Below, piece after piece: positions 1 to 7,111 of a DNA stretch of 17,630 nt. The notes under the pieces are model-generated. The model had not been told where the DNA came from. It saw only the letters and a program-made list of their open reading frames with translations, and searched no databases. A program made the translations under genes and the position numbers. Numbering within the stretch: the stretch's first letter is position 1; the number at the start of each line of letters is the position of its first letter. Source of the DNA: an uncultured Sphingobacteriales bacterium (lineage in GTDB: Bacteria; Bacteroidota; Bacteroidia; Chitinophagales; Chitinophagaceae); contig CALKHN010000036.1 in the NCBI GenBank assembly GCA_937991535.1, positions 1 to 17,630 of the forward strand. Reading direction: 5' to 3'.

Positions 1-1
1 T

Positions 2-55
2 TTGGCATTTACACATTCCCTATCTTTGGTTTACGCCCTAAATGGATAATTCTAT
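2..55. repeat. Left copy of 54-bp terminal inverted repeat
   Basis: Positions 2-55 are the exact reverse complement of 17577-17630, beginning TTGGCATTTACA and ending GGATAATTCTAT. Identity stops at the next base on the inner side. A perfect repeat of this length at both extremes cannot be chance. It could be the end of a mobile element present in two inverted copies, or a repeat at which an assembly broke. I do not recognise the element. Confidence 0.9.
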
Positions 56-366
56 AATTCTTATCATTCAATAAACCACTTTTTTTCACAATATACAAGT
101 TTGCCCTTCTAATAACTTTATGCGAGATTAAGGTTTCATACTATTACAATTTTATTTATAAACGGTAAACATAGAATTCCTTTCGCCGTAACTTGGCTTT
201 AAATCACGCTAGATTGACTAATAGCTCATTCAAGGAAACACCAAAACTAAATAAAGTAATAAATTCAAAATAACTAATTCTCATTGTATATTCGGCTAAT
301 TGCAATAACTACAGGCCAGTCTTTCGAGGTAACTTATTGTTAGAAGAAACACTAAAGTCTTAAAGA
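56..366. other. AT-rich gene-free region upstream of the kinase gene
   Basis: About 310 bases with no convincing ORF on either strand, no tRNA-like fold and no clear Bacteroidota -7 box (TAnnTTTG) at a good distance from the start at 367. It should hold the promoter of the kinase gene, but I cannot point to it. No short ORF with a GG leader is present, so I see no second precursor here. Confidence 0.5.
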
Positions 367-1260
367 ATGAAAAAAAATGATTTTATTGAAATAATTGACT
401 TTCTGGTTAAAGGGACTCCTTTAAAAAATAATTTTATTGAAAGCGTTATTATGCGGGAGGAAGGAATGACAAATCGCAATTATTTAGCTAAAACTATTAC
501 GGGCGAAAAATATATAGTTCGTATCCCAGGGTTGGGTACATCAGAGATTATCGATAGAAAAAGTGAATGGGATAATCACCGTAAAATCGCAAATCTATTC
601 ATAAATGTCAACCCTGTTCTTTATTTAAAGAACTCTTGGATAAAGGTGTCCGGTTACATAGATAATAAGTTCGATCTTGTTTCTACAAGAAAGAAGCAAA
701 TTGACTTGGTATGTAAGACTCTAAAAGTCTTACATGGCTCTAATATAAAATTTGAAAATAGATTTTGGGTTGGAGATGTAATAGAAATGTACGAAGCAGT
801 AGTAAAAAGGAATAAAATTAAATTAGATCACAGATATTATTCTTATAGGAATTCATTGAAAAATTATTACGAAACACAACTTTATGAAAACATGCATTGG
901 ACAGCATGTCACAATGATCTAGTTAAGGAAAATATTATATATGATGGGAAAAAAAAATTATACCTTATCGATTGGGAATATTCAGGGATGAATGACCCAC
1001 TTTGGGACATAACATCTTATAGCCTGGAAAATCAATTAAACAATGAAGAACAAAAATATTTTCTACAACAGTATTATGGCCCCAATTCTACAAGAGAAAT
1101 AAATACTATCGTAGCGTTATTTAAAGTTTATCAAGACATTTTATGGTATTTGTGGGCAAAAATAAAGGAGTTTCATGGAGTAGACTATTCTAAATATTCA
1201 ACTATGAGATTGAATAGAGCTGCTAAGAATTATCGTAACATACAAAAAAACATCTTTTGA
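367..1260 (+). CDS. LicA/choline-kinase-like phosphotransferase (APH fold)
   Basis: A 297-residue protein of the aminoglycoside-phosphotransferase/choline-ethanolamine kinase superfamily, which transfers the ATP gamma-phosphate to a small hydroxylated substrate or an antibiotic. The N-lobe has a nucleotide-binding-like run (MTNRNYLAKTITGEKYIVRI) with a likely ATP-binding lysine in KYIVRI. The catalytic loop is CHNDLVKENII, with H182, D184 and N189. The metal-binding segment is LIDWEYSGMNDPLWD, with D202. This last pattern is typical of LicA-type choline kinases. The length suits a complete enzyme, and the ATG at 367 is the only sensible start. It converges on the ATP-grasp gene across 164 bp, so it is transcribed separately from the peptide genes. 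Its substrate is unknown: lipid head groups, the peptide, or a self-protection role are all guesses. It may also be an unrelated neighbour. Confidence 0.8.
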   Translation: MKKNDFIEIIDFLVKGTPLKNNFIESVIMREEGMTNRNYLAKTITGEKYIVRIPGLGTSEIIDRKSEWDNHRKIANLFINVNPVLYLKNSWIKVSGYIDNKFDLVSTRKKQIDLVCKTLKVLHGSNIKFENRFWVGDVIEMYEAVVKRNKIKLDHRYYSYRNSLKNYYETQLYENMHWTACHNDLVKENIIYDGKKKLYLIDWEYSGMNDPLWDITSYSLENQLNNEEQKYFLQQYYGPNSTREINTIVALFKVYQDILWYLWAKIKEFHGVDYSKYSTMRLNRAAKNYRNIQKNIF

Positions 1261-1424
1261 AATCAATAGCTCATTTTATCTATTTTAATTTGTAAACATC
1301 GCCGATTTGATAAAAGACCCTTTAAAAGTATAACGGAATACTTGGCAAAGTAAATCTTTTGTTACCTTTTTTGAATTCGACTTTAATTCAGTCTATTACT
1401 TGCAGAAACTCCTATGTTCAACAG

Positions 1425-2453
1425 CTATGATACTATAGTCTCTGGCAAATTAACACCAGATAAAAATTTAGCAACTTCCATTTCCAAATAATAATTGCAA
1501 GGCTCAGAAACCATCCCAAATTGCCCAACAGGATTTACTTCTAAAAAATAAAATTTATCATCAGTACCGTAAATGAAATCAATTGAGCCCGTATTCAATT
1601 CAATTTTATGCATTAATTGTCTAATACTATTTTCAACACTTTGCGGAACTTTAAAAGGAACCTTTCTGTTTGGAATTTTATGGTTATACCGTCTAAAATC
1701 AACACTTGTTTGTTTATCGCTTTGAGATAATATCGCCATCGAATAAATCTTACTATTAATAAAAAAAACACGAATGTCTGCTTTTTTTGAAATAAGAGGT
1801 TGAAATAAAGACGGAGAAAAAGAATCGGGAAAATTCGCCAAATCACTTTCTTGAATTTTATTCGTAAAAAAGTTATAGCCAAACAATTTTGAATCTTTTT
1901 TGATTGTACAAATCTCGGGATCACTTATTATCTTCGTAATAATTCCAGAAGGATATTTTTTTATAAATTCTTCCAAGCGGCTTTTGCTAGTTTCAATTAT
2001 CGTTTCAGGCGTTGTTAAGCCAACTTGCCTTGCTAATGATAAATCAAGTAATTTATTATTATGGCGCTTAAAATAGTTTCCCAGGGTTGGTACTCTCTTC
2101 ATCAAAAATGTGAACAAATAGTCTCTTATTCTAGAGTGGTCCTTTTGAACTTGTCGTATGGCAGCTCCATAGCTAAAAATATTTCTTTTTTGTTTTTGTG
2201 TATTTGTCAACTCAGGCGATTCAATATTCAATGTTCCTCTCCGATGCCAAAAAGAGACGACATCCTTTAATTTAAAATCAGTTCCATTACAATTTAAGGT
2301 TATTTCATTCTCATCAAATAAATGGAAATTCTTAATCTTAACGTCATCAATAGGATTAATTCTTAAAAAATTTTGATTCAAATATTTTAGACAGCGACAT
2401 ACATCAGAGGTTGTGCCATCGTATTCGTCACTAATGATAAGTATTAATTTCAT
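1425..2453 (-). CDS. gwsG: ATP-grasp peptide maturase, grasp-with-spasm system
   Basis: A 342-residue ATP-grasp ligase matching, as I recall the family, the peptide maturase of grasp-with-spasm RiPP systems and related to the MvdC/MvdD graspetide enzymes. These activate Asp/Glu side chains of a precursor as acyl-phosphates and join them to Thr/Ser (ester) or Lys (amide). The N-terminal domain runs to about residue 120 and carries FWHRRG (68-73), characteristic of this group. A pre-ATP-grasp segment GNYFKRHNNK (125-134) and LARQVGLTTPET follow. ATP/Mg residues likely include K174 (IITKI), Q218 (FQPLI), D292 (SIDFIY) and E305/N307 (FLEVNPVGQF). The length is normal and the ends look intact. It is divergent from the precursor gene with 51 bp between starts, suggesting coordinated expression from a shared intergenic region. 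It acts in the cytoplasm on the leader-bearing precursor. The family call is strong; the ring pattern cannot be read from sequence. Confidence 0.88.
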   Translation of the reverse strand: MKLILIISDEYDGTTSDVCRCLKYLNQNFLRINPIDDVKIKNFHLFDENEITLNCNGTDFKLKDVVSFWHRRGTLNIESPELTNTQKQKRNIFSYGAAIRQVQKDHSRIRDYLFTFLMKRVPTLGNYFKRHNNKLLDLSLARQVGLTTPETIIETSKSRLEEFIKKYPSGIITKIISDPEICTIKKDSKLFGYNFFTNKIQESDLANFPDSFSPSLFQPLISKKADIRVFFINSKIYSMAILSQSDKQTSVDFRRYNHKIPNRKVPFKVPQSVENSIRQLMHKIELNTGSIDFIYGTDDKFYFLEVNPVGQFGMVSEPCNYYLEMEVAKFLSGVNLPETIVS

Positions 2454-2504
2454 TTTTTTATATTATACTTTATATTTATATTCGCCTGACTAAACTATAA
2501 ATTT
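2454..2504. promoter_or_regulatory. Divergent promoter region between ATP-grasp and precursor genes
   Basis: Only 51 bp separate the two divergent start codons and the stretch is almost pure A/T. On the + strand, TATATTTA at 2471-2478 resembles the Bacteroidota -7 element TAnnTTTG (one mismatch) and would give a short 5' leader for the precursor. I see no good -33 TTTG element and no equally good box for the - strand gene. The placement is inferred from gene arrangement more than from motif strength. Confidence 0.4.
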
Positions 2505-2729
2505 ATGAAAAAGCTAAAATTGGATTCATTGAATTTAGACATTTTCAACAAGTCTAAGCTAACATCAGATCAAATGAAAAAGATTTATGGAGGAGATGGG
2601 CCAACAAGTGGTAGTGGCTCTACAATTTGCCAAGGAACTCCTAACACTACGAACACTACGGATCCCCTTACCGGTGAAAAGAAGAAAGACTGGGATTCTT
2701 GTAGCGATGAAGATCCAACCCAAGGGTAG
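2505..2729 (+). CDS. RiPP precursor peptide with GG leader (graspetide-type core)
   Basis: A 74-residue peptide in which leader and core separate cleanly. Residues 1-30 form a Bacteroidota GG leader: MKKLKL start, an LDIFNKSKLT segment, then DQMKKIYGG ending at G29-G30, the expected cut site of a C39 peptidase. Residues 31-74 are the core. It is very rich in Thr/Ser (T45, T48, T49, T51, T52, T56, S65, S67), in Lys (K59-61) and in acids (D53, E58, D62, D64, D68, E69, D70), as expected for ATP-grasp crosslinking. It has two cysteines (C42, C66) and one tryptophan (W63). There is no hydrophobic stretch, unlike most pore-forming bacteriocins. The ATG at 2505 places the conserved leader start at residue 1. 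It is divergent from the ATP-grasp gene and followed by a terminator. The product's activity is unknown. Confidence 0.85.
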   Translation: MKKLKLDSLNLDIFNKSKLTSDQMKKIYGGDGPTSGSGSTICQGTPNTTNTTDPLTGEKKKDWDSCSDEDPTQG

Positions 2730-2743
2730 AATATGGTTGAAAA

Positions 2744-2771
2744 TGCTCAATATTTTTACAAACATTGAGCA
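2744..2771 (+). other. Small stem-loop after the precursor stop codon
   Basis: Arms TGCTCAAT (2744-2751) and ATTGAGCA (2764-2771) pair perfectly around a 12-base loop. There is no T-tract after it, so it is not a terminator by itself. It lies between the precursor stop and the strong terminator hairpin and could protect the 3' end of a short precursor mRNA. Confidence 0.5.
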
Positions 2772-2782
2772 AAATGAATGAT

Positions 2783-2836
2783 AAACTAATCTCAAAATAT
2801 TTCGGAACAAATATTTGAGATTAGTTTGTTTTTTTT
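2783..2836 (+). terminator. Rho-independent terminator behind the precursor gene
   Basis: The left arm at 2783-2802 (AAACTAATCTC..) pairs with 2809-2827 (..GAGATTAGTTT), about 19 base pairs with one bulged A. The loop is CGGAAC and an eight-T run follows at 2829-2836. This is the clearest terminator in the window. It lies inside the biosynthetic gene run, 54 bp after the precursor stop. Most transcripts would end here, giving excess precursor mRNA, with limited read-through into the maturase genes unless a second promoter drives them. Confidence 0.85.
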
Positions 2837-2857
2837 AATTTGTTAATTCTATTTGAA

Positions 2858-3070
2858 ATGCGCTATATTCAAGATGCCTTTGATGATAAAGTATTTACCA
2901 GAAATGATATTTCTAATTTTCCTATCTTTTTTCAATATTTGGAAAGAACTGAAAATGATTTGACTCCTTTGGAAAGGCAACAGCTGATAAAAAAATCTCG
3001 TTCGAAAGAGTTTAATACGGATTTTGTACCTCTGATTTTTTCTAAAAAGCCGATTTCCAAACTGTTTTAA
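2858..3070 (+). CDS. Small hypothetical protein (70 aa) in the RiPP operon
   Basis: A 70-residue acidic/basic mixed protein that I do not recognise. I prefer the ATG at 2858 (MRYIQDAFDDK..) over a TTG at 2840, which lies in the tail of the terminator. It has no GG motif, signal peptide, membrane segment or cysteine. It looks mostly helical, with the charged stretch LTPLERQQLIKKSRSKEF and an FVPLIFSKKPISKLF tail. It stops 21 bp before the SPASM maturase gene and is probably co-transcribed with it. It could be a leader-recognition partner, an immunity factor or a remnant of a larger protein; the sequence does not decide. Coding status is moderately likely from its position and intact frame. Confidence 0.55.
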   Translation: MRYIQDAFDDKVFTRNDISNFPIFFQYLERTENDLTPLERQQLIKKSRSKEFNTDFVPLIFSKKPISKLF

Positions 3071-3091
3071 TGAGAATAACTTCTACTAGTT

Positions 3092-4108
3092 ATGTTTTTT
3101 AAAATGCACGCTAGTTGTATAATTGTAAAAGGGGCTCTGCGATCTACAATTTGCGATTTGGATCGGAACGATTTCCATTTAATACCCAATACGTTAGCTG
3201 ACTTGCTATTGAACTTTGATGGAATGCACAAAGACGAAGTCTATCGTTATTATGGAGACTCTAATAAAGATATTCTTGATGAATACTTCGAGTTTTTGCA
3301 ATCAAAGGATTTAATTTTTTTCTGTCAGGATAAGTGCGAATTATCATTATATCCACCGATAAATTTTGACTTCCTAAATCAAAGTAATATAAATAACGCA
3401 ATTATTGATATTGACCCTGGAAATGTCTTAATTCAAAGATACATGATAGATGAGCTAAAAGATTTAGGATGCCAGCATTTACAAATCAGATTTTTTAAAT
3501 CCGTAAAAGTTAGGAAGCTTAAAAAGATTATTTCAATGTTTGATGACTCAAACCTTTCAAGTATTGAGGTAGTTCTACCATATTCTAGAGAGCTTACCAA
3601 AGAGGCGTTAATCAATCTTTACTTAATGTTTCAAATTTCAAATATTCAAATTCATTCAACACCTAAAAGTGAAGTTGACGCATTAAATAACTCTATTGGA
3701 AAAAGTTGGAATATCATTTTTTTTGAAAAAATAATAGAAAATGAAACTCATTGTGGCGTTATAAATCCGCATTATTTTAATGTACACATTAGTCTGTTTT
3801 CCGAAGCTAAAAATTTCAATACTTGTTTGAATAGAAAGATTTCAATCGATCAATTTGGCAATATAAAGAATTGTCCAAGCATGCCAAAGTCATATGGTAA
3901 TATCTCAGATACAAAGCTCTCTTCTGTCTATAGTAATAGAGAATTTCAAAGTTATTGGGCAATAAAAAAAGATGAGATTAACATTTGCAAGAGCTGTGAA
4001 TTTAGATACATCTGTTCAGATTGTAGAGTTTACATCCAAAACAATGACTTGTATGGTAAACCCTCCAAGTGCCAGTATGATCCTTTTTCTGCTAAATGGA
4101 ATTATTAA
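3092..4108 (+). CDS. gwsS: SPASM-domain peptide maturase, grasp-with-spasm system
   Basis: A 338-residue partner of the ATP-grasp enzyme. The C-terminus is a full SPASM domain. C245 and C261 fit the Cx10Gx4C pattern (LNRKISIDQFGNIKN lies between them). CKSCEFRYICSDC provides C299, C302, C308 and C311, and C327 follows in PSKCQYD. Together they should bind an auxiliary Fe-S cluster. C221 in ETHCG is an additional conserved-looking cysteine. Residues about 100-190 show alternating strand/helix segments like part of a radical-SAM barrel, but no CxxxCxxC SAM-cluster motif occurs anywhere, so ordinary radical-SAM chemistry is not expected. This matches my recollection that this family is named for SPASM and not for radical SAM. 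The N-terminal 95 residues may bind the precursor leader. The start at 3092 (MFFKMHASC) has an alternative ATG at 3104. It lies 15 bp before the glycosyltransferase gene in the same operon. Confidence 0.85.
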   Translation: MFFKMHASCIIVKGALRSTICDLDRNDFHLIPNTLADLLLNFDGMHKDEVYRYYGDSNKDILDEYFEFLQSKDLIFFCQDKCELSLYPPINFDFLNQSNINNAIIDIDPGNVLIQRYMIDELKDLGCQHLQIRFFKSVKVRKLKKIISMFDDSNLSSIEVVLPYSRELTKEALINLYLMFQISNIQIHSTPKSEVDALNNSIGKSWNIIFFEKIIENETHCGVINPHYFNVHISLFSEAKNFNTCLNRKISIDQFGNIKNCPSMPKSYGNISDTKLSSVYSNREFQSYWAIKKDEINICKSCEFRYICSDCRVYIQNNDLYGKPSKCQYDPFSAKWNY

Positions 4109-4123
4109 ATTTAAACAAACAAA

Positions 4124-5611
4124 ATGATTTTCCTGTCTGCTCAACCTGATGATTTTTTTTTTACTTGGCAAATCGAACTCCAGCTATTTAACTTTATTCA
4201 AAATGGTATAACTAATGCAGACGATATTCATATTTTAGTGGGATATAATCCTGAAAGGGGATTATCAAGCTTTTTTAAAGAAGTAAAAAAGAAAAATAGG
4301 AATAATGCCCGCTTTTTTACATACCCTGATAACAGAAAAAGCAAAGCATATGTTTCGTCTATTCGCCCCCACATAATTAATCAGCACTTCGAGTCTTTTC
4401 CCGGCTTATCGAACGAAAATATTTTCTATCACGACTCAGATATTCTTTTCACTGAGCTGCCTGATTTTCTAAAACTTGAGAATTCTGAAAGTTGGATTGT
4501 TTCTGATACGAAAAGTTACATAGGCATCGATTATATTATATCTCGTACGTCAGTACAATTTCTTGAAGAGATGTGTAAAATTATTGGCATTGAAAAGCAA
4601 CAAATTGAAGCAAATAATGATAATGCGGGCGGTGCGCAATATTTTATAAAAAATTGTCCTAAAGGATTTTGGTCTAAAGTAGAAAATAATAGTGAGGAGC
4701 TATTTAAGTTACTAAATAGATATAATCAATTAAATAAGTGTAGCGACAAAACCATAGAGGCTTGGTATTCTGATATGTGGAGCCTGTTATGGAACGCATG
4801 GCTTTTTAAAAAAGACGTGAGGATTTCGGAGGAGTTAAATTTTTGTTGGACAAAAGATTCTGTAGATGAACTAAGGAAAAATAAGATTTTCCACTATGCA
4901 GGAACTGTAGATATTGAAGATGTAAACTATTTTCGGAAGTTTAATTATCGTAGTTTCCCACCTTATTACGACTTACAAGTCTTGAATATTTCCGATAACA
5001 ATTGTAGTTCTAAGATAAAAAAAACGATATCTGAGTTTAGTGGCATGCAAGAAAAACATATACTTCAAAATACAACCTTCATTTTCATCTTGCAAAATCT
5101 AGAAGATCTAGAAGACCTAATTAACTCTATAAACTTTATACACAAAAATTTCAAAACGGAAATAGTCTTAATCTATAGTGGAAGTGAAGAGCAAATTGAC
5201 TCGAAATATTTTCCTCTTCATACAAAATACCACCGCATTACTTCAGAAAAGGCCGGTCCCATTTTTAGCAAGAAAAACTTGGAACATGTCAGTACAGAAT
5301 TTTTCTGCTTTTATAATCATAAATATATAGTATCTTCCTCAGATTTAATGAAAGGCCTTAATTATATATTTGGACATAAAGACCGTTGTGTCATCCCTTG
5401 TTTGAAAACCTATCATAAAGTGGATTTACTTCTAAAAAATCTATATTTTAAATTCTTAAATATTGAAGTTCTACGGAAAAACAAAGGTAAATGTATAAAG
5501 AGAAAATTGAGGTCGAATCCATTTGTGATATCACGTACAGACAATTTTAGGAAATTTGAAGAATTTAGAAATATAAAATCGATGAAACAAACTGTTTTTG
5601 GTTTTGATTAG
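4124..5611 (+). CDS. Two-domain glycosyltransferase of the RiPP cluster
   Basis: A 495-residue cytoplasmic enzyme. The N-terminal half resembles GT-A fold enzymes of the hydroxyproline/serine O-glycosyltransferase type. It shows MIFLSAQPDD, a sugar-nucleotide/metal DxD motif in FYHDSDILF (D104, D106), a later NDNAGGAQYFIKN segment, WYSDMWSLLWNAW, and a FHYAG near residue 260-265. From about residue 310 a second, smaller GT-like unit appears to start (NTTFIFILQNLEDLEDLINS..., then IVLIYSGSEEQ and FFCFYNHKYIVSSSDL) that looks like a GT2-type N-terminus. Its catalytic residues are less obvious. No signal peptide or membrane segment is seen. It lies 15 bp after the SPASM gene and 12 bp before the next, so all three share a transcript. 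The Thr/Ser-rich precursor core is the natural candidate acceptor. The sugar and acceptor remain inference. Confidence 0.72.
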   Translation: MIFLSAQPDDFFFTWQIELQLFNFIQNGITNADDIHILVGYNPERGLSSFFKEVKKKNRNNARFFTYPDNRKSKAYVSSIRPHIINQHFESFPGLSNENIFYHDSDILFTELPDFLKLENSESWIVSDTKSYIGIDYIISRTSVQFLEEMCKIIGIEKQQIEANNDNAGGAQYFIKNCPKGFWSKVENNSEELFKLLNRYNQLNKCSDKTIEAWYSDMWSLLWNAWLFKKDVRISEELNFCWTKDSVDELRKNKIFHYAGTVDIEDVNYFRKFNYRSFPPYYDLQVLNISDNNCSSKIKKTISEFSGMQEKHILQNTTFIFILQNLEDLEDLINSINFIHKNFKTEIVLIYSGSEEQIDSKYFPLHTKYHRITSEKAGPIFSKKNLEHVSTEFFCFYNHKYIVSSSDLMKGLNYIFGHKDRCVIPCLKTYHKVDLLLKNLYFKFLNIEVLRKNKGKCIKRKLRSNPFVISRTDNFRKFEEFRNIKSMKQTVFGFD

Positions 5612-5623
5612 TTAAATCTTTAC

Positions 5624-6589
5624 ATGAACTATTCTTTATACAATCAACATTTATTTCAGGAGATTAATAAGTGCTTAAAAAGTAATTGTATTGATCAAGC
5701 AGTTGATACACTTTTCCTTGCATCAATAAATGACAAAGTCTCAACGTTTTCCAATAATTTAGAAATATTGCAACTAAAGGATCATGTCCTGGAAATAATT
5801 GAAACTACATTTGAAAAATCAAACTATAGACTAGAAGGAATTGGTTGTATTCTTGAGTTAATTTCAGAAGCAAAAAATTATAATATAAATACCAGTGTTT
5901 ACCTTTATGATTTAGATGATTACTTATACAAACTCTATGTTTACAGTGAACCTGCATTTCGCAAAGATGAAGATTTGGTAAAGCTTTGTGCTTATTTTTA
6001 TTTTAGGTTTACGAGTATTAATAATGACAATAAATTTAGAAGGACAGTTAATTATGAGATTCTTCTGTTAATATTTTTGGAAATAAAGGATAGAATTACT
6101 GAAAGCAAATTTCCTATCAAGTTTCTTCCGCTAACTGGATTTTTACTTTACATTACTAAGCTGCTATTTGACAACAACTTAACGCAACATTGCGTGAGTG
6201 ATTTTTTTGATAACTACAATCATCAAATAAGATTATATTTAGAGCTGGTAATCAAAGATAAAAATACGGATAAAAAGAATGACTTGTTATTCTTAAGTAG
6301 TTGTTTTCTTTTTGCAAATACTCTCAATGACCATCAAAATCGGGATGCAGTTAACCTTATTAGTAAGGTACGCTCCTTTACTATTGATAAAGTAGATTAT
6401 AACAAATTTACCAAGTGCAAAAATGAAAATATAATACTATCAAAAATTACTTGTAAAAGCGAGATACATTTAAAATTGGTTAGTGAACTTTTAAGAAAGC
6501 ACTCTAGTAATATTACGATCAATAAGCTATTAAGAAATTTCTTGATTATTAAATACGCTTTTTCGGATATTAATTTACATATGTTGTGA
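5624..6589 (+). CDS. Hypothetical helical protein, last gene of the biosynthetic run
   Basis: A 321-residue protein I do not recognise. It is Lys/Asn/Leu/Ile-rich, appears almost wholly alpha-helical, and has no signal peptide, clear transmembrane helix or metal motif. Short hydrophobic runs (YEILLLIFLEI, LLFLSSCFLFANTL) look like amphipathic or buried helices, possibly a repeat-helix scaffold. The ATG at 5624 follows the glycosyltransferase stop by 12 bp, so it is translated from the same message. Base composition matches the RiPP genes (very AT-rich). It could be a scaffold, a peptide-binding partner or an immunity protein. The C-terminus (FSDINLHML) ends naturally, with no sign of truncation by the nearby IS elements. 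Confidence 0.65.
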   Translation: MNYSLYNQHLFQEINKCLKSNCIDQAVDTLFLASINDKVSTFSNNLEILQLKDHVLEIIETTFEKSNYRLEGIGCILELISEAKNYNINTSVYLYDLDDYLYKLYVYSEPAFRKDEDLVKLCAYFYFRFTSINNDNKFRRTVNYEILLLIFLEIKDRITESKFPIKFLPLTGFLLYITKLLFDNNLTQHCVSDFFDNYNHQIRLYLELVIKDKNTDKKNDLLFLSSCFLFANTLNDHQNRDAVNLISKVRSFTIDKVDYNKFTKCKNENIILSKITCKSEIHLKLVSELLRKHSSNITINKLLRNFLIIKYAFSDINLHML

Positions 6590-7100
6590 TTAATATGTAA
6601 TAGCCACTACCTGATCATGTATCATAATTTAGCTACCGAGAAGACCTTACACATTGTTTAGTTATTTGTCAAAACAATTCAACTTTTAATAATGAAAATG
6701 CCTTAAAAGAAAACAGACCGAACACTGAGAAGACAACAAGGGGAATTTATTAAGCAACTTGAAGATGCACTACCGAAAAAAGGTAATATTTTTTTACCTG
6801 ATGAAGCGCTACAAAAAGGCAAATCGTTTCTTGAGAAAATCGAAGTTATGGGAACAGTAGACGAAGAAACAGCAAACGAACTTACCAAAATACTTAAGAC
6901 ACATTGTTATGCACGGCCGCAGGGTAAGGTAAACCCTTAATTTAGCACCATTACCAGGACGATGACTGTATTATTGCTAGCCCAAGCTCCGGTTGAAAGA
7001 AAGCCAGGATAGATGATACTACCTATTAGAAAATCCCTTCCTGGCGATTTTGCAAACCTGAAATACAAAGAACATCCCTTCAGATTGTACATTCCTGCCG
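6590..7100. other. Junction region with gene debris before the IS stack
   Basis: There is no intact gene here. The first ~100 bases are AT-rich like the RiPP operon. Base composition then becomes more balanced, and two convergent partial reading frames fill 6692-6940 (+) and 6937-7112 (-), listed separately. No terminator is visible after the 321-aa gene. The region reads as debris at the edge of the IS21 remnant. Confidence 0.5.
6692..6940 (+). pseudogene. Small broken ORF with a stop at codon 5
   Basis: ATG at 6692 reads MKMP, then TAA at 6704-6706. The same frame is then open for 77 codons to TAA at 6938-6940, giving a protein-like sequence (KTDRTLRRQQGEFIKQLEDA..., LPDEALQKGKSFLEKIEVMG, TVDEETANELTKILKTH). 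The composition looks coding and charged-helical, suggesting a small gene killed by a nonsense mutation. The tail CYARPQGKVNP may be a fusion artefact. A shorter product from the ATG at about 6848 is possible. I do not recognise the family. Confidence 0.35.
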
Positions 7101-7111
7101 ATGTTGACCCA
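7101..7111 (-). repeat. Left IS21-type terminal repeat (inverted copy)
   Basis: ATGTTGACCCA is the exact inverse of the two TGGGTCAACAT copies at the right end of the IS21 remnant. The adjoining TTCCTG at 7091-7096 also matches the right-end spacer after allowing two extra bases. It lies immediately before the IS3 element. Confidence 0.6.

Noticed and set aside
1326..1343. Possible terminator hairpin AAGTAT/ATACTT between the convergent kinase and ATP-grasp genes
   Set aside because: Only six A/T-rich pairs and no T-run; too weak to call.
1613..1924. 103-aa ORF on the - strand
   Set aside because: Another frame of the ATP-grasp gene, Phe/Leu/Ile-rich as expected for a shadow of AT-rich coding DNA.
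2565..2810. ORFs overlapping the precursor in other frames on both strands
   Set aside because: The precursor frame has a textbook leader and GG site; the overlapping frames show no family features.
2840..2857. TTG start extending the 70-aa protein by six residues
   Set aside because: It lies directly after the terminator T-run; the ATG at 2858 is a better start.
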